Below are positions 37,222 to 45,288 of a DNA stretch of 64,000 nt, piece by piece. Source of the DNA: Roseateles amylovorans. GTDB taxonomy: Bacteria > Pseudomonadota > Gammaproteobacteria > Burkholderiales > Burkholderiaceae_C. The position numbers and the translations under genes were made by a program. The notes under the pieces were generated by a model that saw nothing but the letters and a program-made list of their open reading frames with translations, had not been told where the DNA came from and did not search any database. The stretch spans positions 3,720,001 to 3,784,000 of the forward strand of contig NZ_CP104562.2 in NCBI RefSeq assembly GCF_025398155.2, given 5' to 3'. Each line of letters begins with the position of its first letter. The stretch's first letter is position 1.

Positions 37222-37613
37222 TGTCCCGAGCCTCCCCCATCGGAAGGCGTGAGCCGGTCGGGGCGCCCTGAAGCACCCCCACTGCCGTCCGGGCCTGGCC
37301 ACACCGTTGCAGTCCGCAGCGACGTCAGCCCCGACAGCCAGCTCAGAATCGATCAAGACCGCATCAAGCATCCCGCTGCCTCCGGCAGCAGCGCCCACCG
37401 CTCCGGCGGATGACGCAAAAAAGGCAGCCCGAGAGGCTGCCTTTTTGTTGTCTGGGCTTTTGACTCAGCGCATGTATCTCCGCGCATGTCGCTCAGCGCA
37501 TGTCGGCTGGCGCGTGTCGCTTGTCGCTTGTCGCGTAGCGCGTGTCACGTAGCGCTTGTAGAAGAGCGCGGACGCTCGTGGCCAAGCGCTTGTGGCGCGA
37601 CTCGTTGCGTGAC
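37222..37613. other. Gap between efp and the H1-like gene
   Basis: About 390 bp with the efp terminator (37417-37446) and then a stretch (about 37480-37560) of loosely repeated CGCATGTCG, CGCTTGTCG and CGCGTGTC elements of roughly 8-10 bp. No gene is visible. Confidence 0.65.
37417..37446 (+). terminator. Rho-independent terminator after efp
   Basis: A 7-bp GC stem (GGCAGCC, 37423-37429, with GGCTGCC, 37435-37441) is flanked by six A and five T, giving a bidirectional terminator. It lies about 200 bp after efp and also serves the minus-strand H1-like gene in principle. Confidence 0.82.
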
Positions 37614-37958
37614 TCAGGCCGACAGGCGATGCACCGGGCTGCGCTTCTTCGCCACCTTGGCCGCCGAGGCGTGCGTGGCTTGCGCGCCGGACTTGCCCGC
37701 ACCCTTCTTCGCATGCTGGGGCGCCTTCTTCGCGCCCGACTTCTTGGCTGCGGATTTCTTGGCTGTCGACGACTTCTTCGCCACCTTTGCCGGCTTCTTC
37801 TTGGCAGCCTTCTTGCCGGCCACCGCGGGCGCCTGTTCCGACTGAGCCGCAGGCGCGGCCGTCTGCATGCGCGCCTGAGCGGGTGCAACCAGCGCGAACG
37901 AAGCACTCATCACAAGGCCCATCAGGGCGGCACGCTTGGCGGCGATCAACGATTTCAT
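37614..37958 (-). CDS. Exported histone-H1-like Lys/Ala-rich protein
   Basis: A 114-residue protein with an apparent Sec signal peptide (about 1-29, cleavage after APAQA) followed by a strongly basic mature chain built from KKA, AKK and KKS motifs, like histone H1 tails or AlgP-type proteins. GAGG lies before the chosen ATG (37958); an upstream in-frame ATG would bury the signal peptide. Cytoplasmic H1-like proteins are common in betaproteobacteria, but this one appears to be exported. Possible roles include binding of polyanions such as LPS or extracellular DNA; none can be shown here. Confidence 0.72.
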   Translation of the reverse strand: MKSLIAAKRAALMGLVMSASFALVAPAQARMQTAAPAAQSEQAPAVAGKKAAKKKPAKVAKKSSTAKKSAAKKSGAKKAPQHAKKGAGKSGAQATHASAAKVAKKRSPVHRLSA

Positions 37959-38131
37959 GGTGAACCTCGACAAGATAAGCGCCACGGCGAGCGCCAGCAG
38001 AACGTGCGATCGCAAGCGATCTCCACGGGATGAAGACAGCCTACGGCGGGGCCGACCTCAGCAACCGCGCCCGCGCGCCGGTGAGGCCAGGATGCGGGTC
38101 AGTGTCCGCCAAACAGCACACAGATCCATGC

Positions 38132-39007
38132 TCAGATGAACTCGCCCTCGCGCAGCCACTTGGTCGCGACCCACTTCTCCCCCTCCAGCACCGGCGCGCC
38201 ACCGTGCAGGGTGAGCGTGCCGGGCTCGGGCCGGTCGTAGCTGAAGAAGACCGCATTGCCCTTTTGTGCCATCACATCGAGCTTGACGTCAGGGAACACG
38301 GTGGCGCCGCCGCGGGTGGGCGTGTTCAGGTACATCACCAGCGTAGCCACCCGCTGGCCACCACGCTCCAGAATGGCCTTGCTGCTGGCATGACGGGGAT
38401 CGAAATAGTCGTAATGCGGCTGGTACTCGGCACCGACCCGGTAGCGCAGCACCTGCAGCCCTTCGCCGTTGCGCAGCGGCCAACGCAGCAAGGCCGCGAT
38501 ACGGGCCTCGATGCGCTGCACCACCTCGTTCTCGCCACGCTCGAAGAACATGCCTTCGCTGGTGCGGGCCGCATTGACTTCGCTGCCCTCCTTCTGCGCG
38601 GCCACCGTTTCCGATCGCGCCAGACGCACCCGTCCGGCCGCCACCACCGCATCGCACTCTTCTTCGGTCAGCAGACCACCGAAGACCACCACCCGAGGCC
38701 GCTGCAGGGTCGTCAGCACCTGCACCCGGTGGCCATCGGGCAACAGCACCGAGCGACCATCACCCAGATCGGGCTCCGGCAAGCTGCCGGCCGGAATCGC
38801 CACCTGTGGCTCCTGGAGCGCCGGCAGCGACAGGCTGACGGAAGGCGGTGCCTCCTCGCTTTGCTCTTCCAGCGCCTGACGGGCCAGATCAGCCTGCCAG
38901 CCGCTGCTCAGCATGGCCTGGTAGAGCGCTTCGCGGGTGATGCCGTTGCGCAGCTGCGCCGTGATCCACTGGCGCAGTTCGGTTGTGAGGTGTTGTGAGC
39001 TGCTCAT
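38132..39007 (-). CDS. Prolyl-4-hydroxylase-like 2OG-Fe(II) oxygenase
   Basis: A 291-residue protein. The C-terminal half (about 100-290) is a 2-oxoglutarate/iron oxygenase of the prolyl 4-hydroxylase alpha-subunit type: iron ligands in QPHYDYFDP and TLHGGAPV, and the 2OG-binding lysine in EKWVATKW. VATLVMYLN and GGATVFPD are typical. The N-terminal 50 residues form a helical segment (LTTELRQWITAQLRNGITREAL). The substrate is unknown. It lies 15 bp after yaaA on the same strand, so the two are probably co-transcribed. Confidence 0.9.
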   Translation of the reverse strand: MSSSQHLTTELRQWITAQLRNGITREALYQAMLSSGWQADLARQALEEQSEEAPPSVSLSLPALQEPQVAIPAGSLPEPDLGDGRSVLLPDGHRVQVLTTLQRPRVVVFGGLLTEEECDAVVAAGRVRLARSETVAAQKEGSEVNAARTSEGMFFERGENEVVQRIEARIAALLRWPLRNGEGLQVLRYRVGAEYQPHYDYFDPRHASSKAILERGGQRVATLVMYLNTPTRGGATVFPDVKLDVMAQKGNAVFFSYDRPEPGTLTLHGGAPVLEGEKWVATKWLREGEFI

Positions 39008-39022
39008 GAAAAGCCCCTGATC

Positions 39023-39808
39023 TCAATCCGACACACGGCGGCGGAACACCAGCCGATCGGGTTCGCTGGCATCCGGCGCGTAAGCGTAGCCGTCCAGGTC
39101 GAAATCCTGCAGCGCCGCCGGGGTCTGGAGACGATGCTGGATTGCATAACGCGCCATCAGGCCGCGGGCCCGCTTGGCGAAGAAACTGATGATCTTGTAG
39201 CGACCGCCCTTCCAGTCCTCGAACTGGCAGTCGATCACCCGCGGCTTGAGCGCCGGACGCGCCGCCGCCTTGAAGTATTCCTGCGATGCCAGGTTGACGA
39301 TCACCGGCGTCTGCAACTGGGCGCTGCGCTCGTTCAGATGCTCCGCGATCGTGTCGCCCCAGTAGGCATAGAGGTTGCGGCCCTTCGGATTGGCCAGCGA
39401 GGTGCCCATTTCCAGCCGGTACGGCTGCAGGCGATCCAGCGGACGCAGCACCCCGTACAACCCGGACAGGATCGCCAGATGCTGCTGCGCCCATTGCAGA
39501 TCGTCCAGGCTGAGCGAGCTGGCCTGCAGCCCGTCATAGACATCACCATTGAACGCCAGCACGGCGGGCTTGCTGTTGAGCTCGGTGAAGCGCGGGGACC
39601 AGGCCTCATACCGCGCCAGGTTCAGCGAGGCGAGTGCGTCGGAGATGTCCATCAATCCGGCGATGTCCGCCTGGCGCTTGATCTTGAGGATCTCGATCAG
39701 CTCGGCCGCCTGGGGCACGAACTGCGGACGCGCCGCCAGTGCGGCCACCTCCGGCGGCGTCGGCGTGTCGTAGTCCAGGGACTTGGCGGGAGAAATCACG
39801 TACAGCAT
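39023..39808 (-). CDS. yaaA: Peroxide stress protein YaaA (DUF328)
   Basis: A 261-residue cytoplasmic protein of the YaaA/UPF0246 family, which limits free iron and DNA damage under hydrogen peroxide. It opens LYVISPAKSLDYDTP and contains LNGDVYDGLQA-like FNGDVYDGLQ, GLYGVLRPLD and FFAKRARGLMARY. The ATG at 39808 begins the family N-terminus; an 11-residue upstream extension is rejected. Its position upstream of an iron-dependent oxygenase gene is noted without assuming a link. Confidence 0.93.
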   Translation of the reverse strand: MLYVISPAKSLDYDTPTPPEVAALAARPQFVPQAAELIEILKIKRQADIAGLMDISDALASLNLARYEAWSPRFTELNSKPAVLAFNGDVYDGLQASSLSLDDLQWAQQHLAILSGLYGVLRPLDRLQPYRLEMGTSLANPKGRNLYAYWGDTIAEHLNERSAQLQTPVIVNLASQEYFKAAARPALKPRVIDCQFEDWKGGRYKIISFFAKRARGLMARYAIQHRLQTPAALQDFDLDGYAYAPDASEPDRLVFRRRVSD

Positions 39809-39915
39809 GGCATCGATTGTCGCCGAGCAACTTGGCGACACAGGGCGAGAGGTGTCAACACCTGTCCCCGGGAGCGCCCGCCAGTCACACTTGGCGACAC
39901 AAAGTCAGAATGTGA

Positions 39916-39938
39916 ACGGCGCCCGAGAGGGGCGCCGT
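39916..39938 (-). terminator. Hairpin downstream of tolC
   Basis: A 9-bp stem (ACGGCGCCC, 39916-39924, with GGGCGCCGT, 39930-39938) and a five-base loop lie about 55 bp beyond the tolC stop. The minus-strand tail (TTCACATTCTG) is only moderately T-rich, so termination is probable but not certain. Two copies of CTTGGCGACACA lie nearby (about 39831 and 39892). Confidence 0.5.
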
Positions 39939-39993
39939 GAAGGATCAGATCAGCCCGCGGATCAGCCGATGCATCTACCGACCCGGCCGGCGC

Positions 39994-41340
39994 TCACGGC
40001 GCCAGCAGCGTATTCACCGCGGTGACGTCTTCAGGGCGGAGTTGGCCCGACGCTTGGCGCAGCTTGAGGCCGTTGACCAGCACGTCATAGCGGGCCTTGG
40101 CCAGGTCGCGCTGGGTGGTGTAGAGCTGGGTCTGGGCATTCAGCACATCCAGGTTGACCCGCACACCCACCTTGTAGCCGAGTTGCGTGGCCTCCAGGGC
40201 CAGCTTGGTCGACGCTTCCGCGGCCTCATAGGCCTTCACCTGGGCCTGCAACGACTGCACACCGAAGAAGGCGCGCTTGGTGCCCTCCTCCACGCTGCGA
40301 CGGGCGAAGTCCAGGTCATTGCGGGACTTCTCTTCCAGCGAGACGGTTTCCTTGATGCGATTGGTGATGGCGCCGCCGCTGTAGATCGGCATGTTCAGGG
40401 CCACCGCCACGCTCGCGCTGGGCGTGTTGCCGGTGTAGGTCAGGCCGGTGCCGGTCTGGCGCTGGGCGCCGAGGTTGCCGGTCAGGTCGACGGTGGGCAG
40501 ACGGGCCGACTTGGCCTTGTCGATCTCCAGCCGCGCCACATCCAGGCCCAGACGCGCCTTGCGGATGACCGGGTGATTGCCCTCGGCCTGGCTGACCCAG
40601 ACATCGACCGACGACGGCACCACCGGCGGCAGCGCCACCGGCGCGGCCAGCGGCTTGGGCTGAACGCCCACGCGGCCGACCAGTTGGTCCAGCGTCACGC
40701 CCTTCACCCGCAGATCGTTGTCCGCCGCCAGTTCCTGGGCGGTGGCCAGGTCAAAGCGGGCCTGCGCTTCGCGGGTGTCGGTGATGGTGGCGGTGCCGAC
40801 CTCGAAGTTGCGCTTGGCCGAGGCCAGTTGCTCGGCGATGGCCGCCTTGTTGGCGCGCGAGGTGCCCAGCGCATCCTGCGCGGCCAGCACATCGAAATAC
40901 GCCTGCGCGACGCGCACGATCAGGTCCTGTTCCGCCGATTCCAGGTCGGACTGCGAGACGTCGACATTCAGGCGCGACTGTTCGATGGTGACGCTGTTGC
41001 CGCGATTGAAGACCGCATACTTGGCCGTCAGGCCGACATTGGTCACCGTGCTGCCGTAGCGGTCACGCGGCACGCTGCCGGGCGGGTCGGTTTCGGTGCG
41101 GGTGGCGCTGGCGCCCACGCCGACGGTGGGTCGCTCCAGGGCGAACGCCTGGCCGTAGCGGTACTGGGCCGAGTCCGCCAACGCGCGGGCGGCGAGGTAG
41201 GTGGCGTCATAGGCGCGCGCCGCGTCGTACAGCTCTTGCAGGCTCTGGGCCTGGGCCGCGCCGGCCAGGCCCAGGGCGGCCACCAGCAGCGTGAACCGCG
41301 GCAGGCGGAAGGTCGGAGACGTACGGCGATCAGCGGCCAT
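39994..41340 (-). CDS. tolC: TolC family outer-membrane channel
   Basis: A 448-residue outer-membrane efflux duct. A signal peptide ends at about residue 31 (AQA then QSLQELYDAA). Two internally similar halves follow, each with long helical hairpin segments (LESAEQDLIVRVAQAYFDVL in the first; LEKIS-like VSLEEKSRNDLDF in the second). VGVRVNLDVLNAQTQLYTT is a strong TolC hallmark. It is last of the minus-strand series TetR, Pcm-like, rhodanese and tolC, and could serve drug efflux or type I secretion. Confidence 0.95.
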   Translation of the reverse strand: MAADRRTSPTFRLPRFTLLVAALGLAGAAQAQSLQELYDAARAYDATYLAARALADSAQYRYGQAFALERPTVGVGASATRTETDPPGSVPRDRYGSTVTNVGLTAKYAVFNRGNSVTIEQSRLNVDVSQSDLESAEQDLIVRVAQAYFDVLAAQDALGTSRANKAAIAEQLASAKRNFEVGTATITDTREAQARFDLATAQELAADNDLRVKGVTLDQLVGRVGVQPKPLAAPVALPPVVPSSVDVWVSQAEGNHPVIRKARLGLDVARLEIDKAKSARLPTVDLTGNLGAQRQTGTGLTYTGNTPSASVAVALNMPIYSGGAITNRIKETVSLEEKSRNDLDFARRSVEEGTKRAFFGVQSLQAQVKAYEAAEASTKLALEATQLGYKVGVRVNLDVLNAQTQLYTTQRDLAKARYDVLVNGLKLRQASGQLRPEDVTAVNTLLAP

Positions 41341-41424
41341 GAGGCTTCCTCTTATCTGTTTGATGTGCGTGCGCGGGCTTCATCGGCTCGACGCGACGCA
41401 GTGGGTATCAGGGCATTGACGAGA

Positions 41425-41754
41425 TCAGTAGCGCGGCACCGTCGGGTCGATCTCCCGCGACCAGGCATCGATACCGCCGGCGAGGTTATAGACGACATCG
41501 AACCCCTGTCGCGAAAGAAATGCGACGACCTGCAGACTTCGCATGCCGTGATGGCAATAAACCGCGACAGGCTGCTCGGGCTCCAATTCCTGCATGCGCG
41601 CGGGAATATCGCCCATCGGCACATGCAGCCAGGCCAGACCCGGCACCTCGATGCGGGCGAGCGCCACCTCCCAGGGCTCGCGCACATCCAGCAGCAGCGC
41701 CTGCGGCTGCTGCCCGGCCAGCGCGGCCACCTCCCGGACACTCAGCTCACGCAT
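41425..41754 (-). CDS. Single-domain rhodanese
   Basis: A 109-residue sulfurtransferase-type domain of the GlpE/PspE size. LLLDVREPWEV and the active loop VYCHHGMRS (Cys67) are intact, and the loop length suggests a sulfur-transferring protein rather than a phosphatase. Its acceptor is unknown. It lies between the Pcm-like gene (8 bp away) and tolC (84 bp away) on the same strand. Confidence 0.9.
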   Translation of the reverse strand: MRELSVREVAALAGQQPQALLLDVREPWEVALARIEVPGLAWLHVPMGDIPARMQELEPEQPVAVYCHHGMRSLQVVAFLSRQGFDVVYNLAGGIDAWSREIDPTVPRY

Positions 41755-41762
41755 CGCGGGGA

Positions 41763-42416
41763 TCAGAAGTGGAAGGTCGACGCCGGGGCAAACCCTGCCA
41801 GGCGCTGCACGACCGTCTCGAACAGGTCTTCACGCTGGAACTCGCGCTCGCCGGTGCGGCGGATGATGCGGGCTTCCATGGCCGGTTCGCTGCCGACGAT
41901 CGCGCCCAGTCGTCCACCAACCTTGACCTGGTCCAGCAGCGCCTGAGGCACCTCGTCCACCGAGCCGGACAGCAGCACCACATCGAACGGGGCCTCGGCC
42001 GGCAGACCGGCCACGCCGTCGCCATCGACCACGGTCACGTTCAGCACGCCGGCGCGGCGCAGCGCGTCGCGGGCCTGGGCCGCCAGTTGCGGATCGGGTT
42101 CGACGGTGTAGACCTGCTGCGCCTTGTGGCCCAGCAGCGCGGCCATGTAGCCGCTGCCGGTGCCGATCTCCAGCACTTTCTCATGGCGCTGCACCTGCAG
42201 TTCCTGCATCCAGCGGGCTTCCACCCGCGGCGGCACCATGCGCCGACCACCGGCCAGCGGCAGCTCGACGTCGGTGAAGGCCATGTTGCGGTAGGCCGCA
42301 GGCACGAAATCCTCGCGCTTGACCACCGCCAGCAGGGCCAGCACCGAGGTGTCCAGCACATCCCAGGGGCGGATCTGCTGTTCGATCATGTTGAAGCGAG
42401 CTTGTTCGAAATTCAT
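41763..42416 (-). CDS. Pcm-like SAM methyltransferase (second copy)
   Basis: A 217-residue protein of the protein-L-isoaspartate O-methyltransferase family. It shows VKREDFVPAAYR, MVPPRVEARWMQEL, the SAM motif VLEIGTGSGYMAALL and FDVVLLSGSVDEVP. The usual substrate loop (GHGQTIS) is replaced by LAGGRRMVPP, so it may not act on isoaspartate. Similar Pcm-like genes often lie beside tolC in Burkholderiales. The ATG at 42416 (MNFEQARFNMIEQQI) is preferred over an upstream in-frame start. Confidence 0.87.
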   Translation of the reverse strand: MNFEQARFNMIEQQIRPWDVLDTSVLALLAVVKREDFVPAAYRNMAFTDVELPLAGGRRMVPPRVEARWMQELQVQRHEKVLEIGTGSGYMAALLGHKAQQVYTVEPDPQLAAQARDALRRAGVLNVTVVDGDGVAGLPAEAPFDVVLLSGSVDEVPQALLDQVKVGGRLGAIVGSEPAMEARIIRRTGEREFQREDLFETVVQRLAGFAPASTFHF

Positions 42417-42462
42417 GTTCAGTCCTCTGGCGGCCCCATGGCGCACCGATGCGGGCGACATT

Positions 42463-43152
42463 CTAGGCGGATGGTTGTCCCTTGAAGGCGGGGGTCCGCT
42501 CCCCGCGCGGGCGATTGAGAAGTCCCTCGAACATCAGTTCGAGCTGAAGTTCCAGCACCTTGCCGGCTTCCGGCTTGGGTCCGGCGTCGATTCCGCAGGC
42601 ACCGAGCGAATGCTGGTGCAGCACCAGATGCAGGACCGGCCCGATCAGCACCATCACCGCCGTGTCCGGATCCACCTCGCGAAACTCACCGCTGGCGACG
42701 CCCCGCCGCACGACCTCCGCCAGCAGCGCACAGCTCGGCACGATGACCTCGTCGTCATAGAACTTCGCCAGCTCGGGAAAGTTGCGGGCCTCGCTCAGCA
42801 TGATCTTGTGGATGCCGCCGGCGGGGGTCAGGCCCATGCGCTCCCACCATTCGCGCAGCATCCAGGCGACCAGGTCGGCCATCGACCCCTGGTGCTTGCC
42901 CAACTCCTCGACGCCCTCGGCGATCTTGGTGCCGATGGATTCGCGCACCACCGCCTTGAACAGCTCTTCCTTGGACGGGTAATACAGGTAGAGCGTGCCC
43001 TTGGACACGCCGGCGCGTGCGGCCACCTCTTCCGAGCGCGTGGCGGCGAAGCCCTTCTCGACGAACAGCGCCAGCGCCGCGTCCAGCAGTTCCTGCGGAC
43101 GGGCTTCCTTGCGACGTTGCCGCATCGGGGCTGGAATGGGGGCGCGGGGCAT
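42463..43152 (-). CDS. TetR family transcriptional regulator
   Basis: A 229-residue repressor-type protein. The N-terminal HTH (about 18-65) has LLDAALALFVEKGFAATRSEEVAARAGVSKGTLYLYYPSKEEL in pieces typical of TetR/AcrR; the rest is a helical ligand and dimer domain. It precedes the Pcm-like, rhodanese and tolC genes on the same strand. A perfect palindrome 13 bp upstream of its start (43166-43187) is a likely operator, suggesting autoregulation and possibly control of the downstream tolC group. Confidence 0.92.
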   Translation of the reverse strand: MPRAPIPAPMRQRRKEARPQELLDAALALFVEKGFAATRSEEVAARAGVSKGTLYLYYPSKEELFKAVVRESIGTKIAEGVEELGKHQGSMADLVAWMLREWWERMGLTPAGGIHKIMLSEARNFPELAKFYDDEVIVPSCALLAEVVRRGVASGEFREVDPDTAVMVLIGPVLHLVLHQHSLGACGIDAGPKPEAGKVLELQLELMFEGLLNRPRGERTPAFKGQPSA

Positions 43153-43165
43153 GAAGAGCGGGCTC

Positions 43166-43187
43166 GTACTGACTAACCGGTCAGTAC
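43166..43187 (-). promoter_or_regulatory. Likely TetR operator
   Basis: GTACTGAC and GTCAGTAC form a perfect 8-bp inverted repeat with the six-base spacer TAACCG (plus-strand notation). It lies 13 bp upstream of the tetR start. Size and symmetry are normal for a TetR-family operator. Confidence 0.78.
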
Positions 43188-43324
43188 TGTAGCCGCGCCC
43201 CTGCCGGCGGGCAAGCCATCCGTTCCGCGAGGCGGTGCTCCCAGACGCATCCCGTCACAACCTGAAGATCCGGTGAAGACGGGATCCGCACGCCCCCTTG
43301 CCCAGGGTGCTGCACCGCACCAAA

Positions 43325-43348
43325 CGTGACGCCTGTCACGGCTATCAT
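43325..43348 (+). promoter_or_regulatory. CRP/FNR-like palindrome and -10 upstream of uppP
   Basis: CGTGAC-GCCT-GTCACG (43325-43340) is a perfect palindrome that fits the GTGA-N6-TCAC core of CRP/FNR-family sites. It is followed two bases later by TATCAT (43343-43348), a fair -10. The palindrome would overlap the -35 region. Regulator identity is not shown. Confidence 0.4.
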
Positions 43349-43401
43349 CCCGGCCGGCTGCCTCCGGACCCGAGCGAGGCGCCGCTCTTGGAGCCGACGT
43401 T

Positions 43402-44229
43402 TTGGACACTGTGCTGTTGATCAAGGCCGCGATCATGGGGATCGTCGAAGGCCTGACCGAATTCCTGCCGATCTCCTCGACCGGTCACCTCATCCTGGCC
43501 GGTGCGCTGCTGGGCGGTTTCGAGGACGCCCGCGGCAAGGTCTTCGACATCGCCATCCAGACCGGCGCGATCCTGGCGGTCATCATCGTCTACTGGCAAC
43601 GGCTGCGAGACACCGCCGCCGGCCTGGGCAATGACGTGCGGGCGCGCCGCTTCGTCATCAATGTGCTGATCGGTTTCCTGCCGGCGGTCGTGCTGGGACT
43701 GCTGTTCGGCAAGGCGATCAAGGAACATCTGTTCACCCCGATCGTGGTGGCCAGCACCTTCATCATCGGCGGCGTGATCATCCTCTGGGCCGAGCGCCGG
43801 CCGCAGAGTGCGGTGCGCATCCAGGATGTGGACGAGATGACGCCGCTGGACGCCCTCAAGGTCGGCCTGGTGCAGTGCATCGCCATGATCCCGGGCACCA
43901 GCCGGTCGGGGGCGACCATCATCGGCGGCATGCTGCTGGGCCTGTCGCGCAAGGCGGCCACCGATTTCAGCTTCTTCCTGGCCATTCCGACGCTGATTGG
44001 CGCCGGCCTGTACAGCCTCTACAAGGAACGCTCGGTGCTGTCGACCGGCGACATCCCGCTGTTCGCCGTCGGCCTGTTCTTCTCGTTCGTCAGCGCGTGG
44101 ATCTGCGTGCGCTGGCTGCTGCGCTACATCGCCAGCCACAGCTTCGTACCGTTCGCCTGGTATCGGATTGCCTTCGGCATCGTGGTGCTGGTGACCGCGT
44201 TCACCGGCGTGGTGACCTGGGCCGAGTGA
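43402..44229 (+). CDS. uppP: Undecaprenyl-diphosphatase UppP (BacA)
   Basis: A 275-residue membrane phosphatase that recycles undecaprenyl pyrophosphate for cell-wall synthesis; overexpression gives bacitracin resistance in relatives. The two active-site blocks are GIVEGLTEFLPISSTGHL and PGTSRSGATI, with several membrane spans. The start is a TTG (43402) with GGAG eight bases upstream, giving the usual MDTVLL start; a GTG three codons later is less well placed. Confidence 0.96.
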   Translation: MDTVLLIKAAIMGIVEGLTEFLPISSTGHLILAGALLGGFEDARGKVFDIAIQTGAILAVIIVYWQRLRDTAAGLGNDVRARRFVINVLIGFLPAVVLGLLFGKAIKEHLFTPIVVASTFIIGGVIILWAERRPQSAVRIQDVDEMTPLDALKVGLVQCIAMIPGTSRSGATIIGGMLLGLSRKAATDFSFFLAIPTLIGAGLYSLYKERSVLSTGDIPLFAVGLFFSFVSAWICVRWLLRYIASHSFVPFAWYRIAFGIVVLVTAFTGVVTWAE

Positions 44230-44465
44230 GCTGGGCCGAGTGACGTCGGCATGACATCGGCATGAAGCCGGCAGGTGGTCCGACTTCGGCTCAAGGGCGG
44301 CCGAAGTTGGGCGCAACGGCGGCTGTCGGGCGGCGCAACGGCGGTCCAACCGCGACTCAACGGCGACTCAACGGCGACTCAGGGGTGGCCCCGAGTGCGG
44401 CAATTGGCACTGTCCGAGCCCCAAGCTCAGCGCGGACTCGGGCGAGCGCCTAAAATGCCGGCCTT
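44230..44465. repeat. uppP-map gap with 11-bp tandem array
   Basis: This 236-bp gap is built of related CAACGGCG-type elements. The clearest part is three 11-bp units, CAACCGCGACT and two exact CAACGGCGACT (44347-44379). Looser copies (GCGCAACGGCGG) precede it. A TAAAAT hexamer (44451-44456) lies only 9 bp before map, so the map transcript could have a very short leader. Confidence 0.75.
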
Positions 44466-45284
44466 ATGACGATCACGATCAAGACCGGCGCCGACATTGA
44501 CGCCATGCGCATCGCCGGACGCCTGGCTTCCGAGGTGCTGGACATGCTGACCCCGCACGTCAAGCCGGGCGTCAGCACCGAACACCTCGACAAGCTGGCG
44601 CACGACTACATCGTGAACGTGCAGCAGGCCATTCCGGCCCCGCTGCACTACCAGCCCCCGGGCTACACGCCCTATCCCAAGTCGATCTGCACCTCGATCA
44701 ACCATCAGGTGTGCCACGGCATTCCGAATGACCGGCCGCTGAAGAACGGCGACATCGTCAACATCGATGTCACCGTCATCAAGGACGGCTGGCACGGCGA
44801 CACCAGCCGCATGTTCGTCGTCGGCGACGGCGGCATCGCCGCCAAGCGCCTGTGCAGCTTCACCTACGACGCCATGTGGAAGGGCATCCAGAAGGTCAAG
44901 CCGGGTGTGCGCCTGGGCGACATCGGCCACGCCATCCAGACCTTCGCCGAGAACGCCGGCTTCAGCGTGGTGCGCGAGTTCTGCGGCCATGGCATCGGCC
45001 AGAAGTTCCACGAAGAGCCGCAGGTGCTGCATTACGGCCGCCCCGGCACGCTGGAGGAACTGGTCCCCGGCATGGTGTTCACCATCGAGCCGATGATCAA
45101 CGCCGGCCGCCGCGAGATCCGTGAAATGGGCGACGGCTGGACCATCGTGACCAAGGACCGTTCGCTGTCGGCCCAGTGGGAACACACCGTGCTGGTCACC
45201 GACACCGGCTACGAGATCCTGACCCAGTCGGCCGGCACGCCCGCGCCGCCGGCGTTCATCCTGCCGCAAACCGCTCAGGCCTGA
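44466..45284 (+). CDS. map: Methionine aminopeptidase, type I
   Basis: A 272-residue metalloenzyme that removes the initiator methionine. The pita-bread fold is clear from SICTSINHQVCHGIP, DIVNIDVTV, the metal aspartate in WHGDTSRMF, FCGHGIGQKFHEEPQV (metal His), and VFTIEPMI and SAQWEHTV (metal glutamates). Length is standard for type Ia. It has no classical Shine-Dalgarno. It ends 4 bp before glnD, so the two are likely one operon. Confidence 0.97.
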   Translation: MTITIKTGADIDAMRIAGRLASEVLDMLTPHVKPGVSTEHLDKLAHDYIVNVQQAIPAPLHYQPPGYTPYPKSICTSINHQVCHGIPNDRPLKNGDIVNIDVTVIKDGWHGDTSRMFVVGDGGIAAKRLCSFTYDAMWKGIQKVKPGVRLGDIGHAIQTFAENAGFSVVREFCGHGIGQKFHEEPQVLHYGRPGTLEELVPGMVFTIEPMINAGRREIREMGDGWTIVTKDRSLSAQWEHTVLVTDTGYEILTQSAGTPAPPAFILPQTAQA

Positions 45285-45288
45285 GGCC

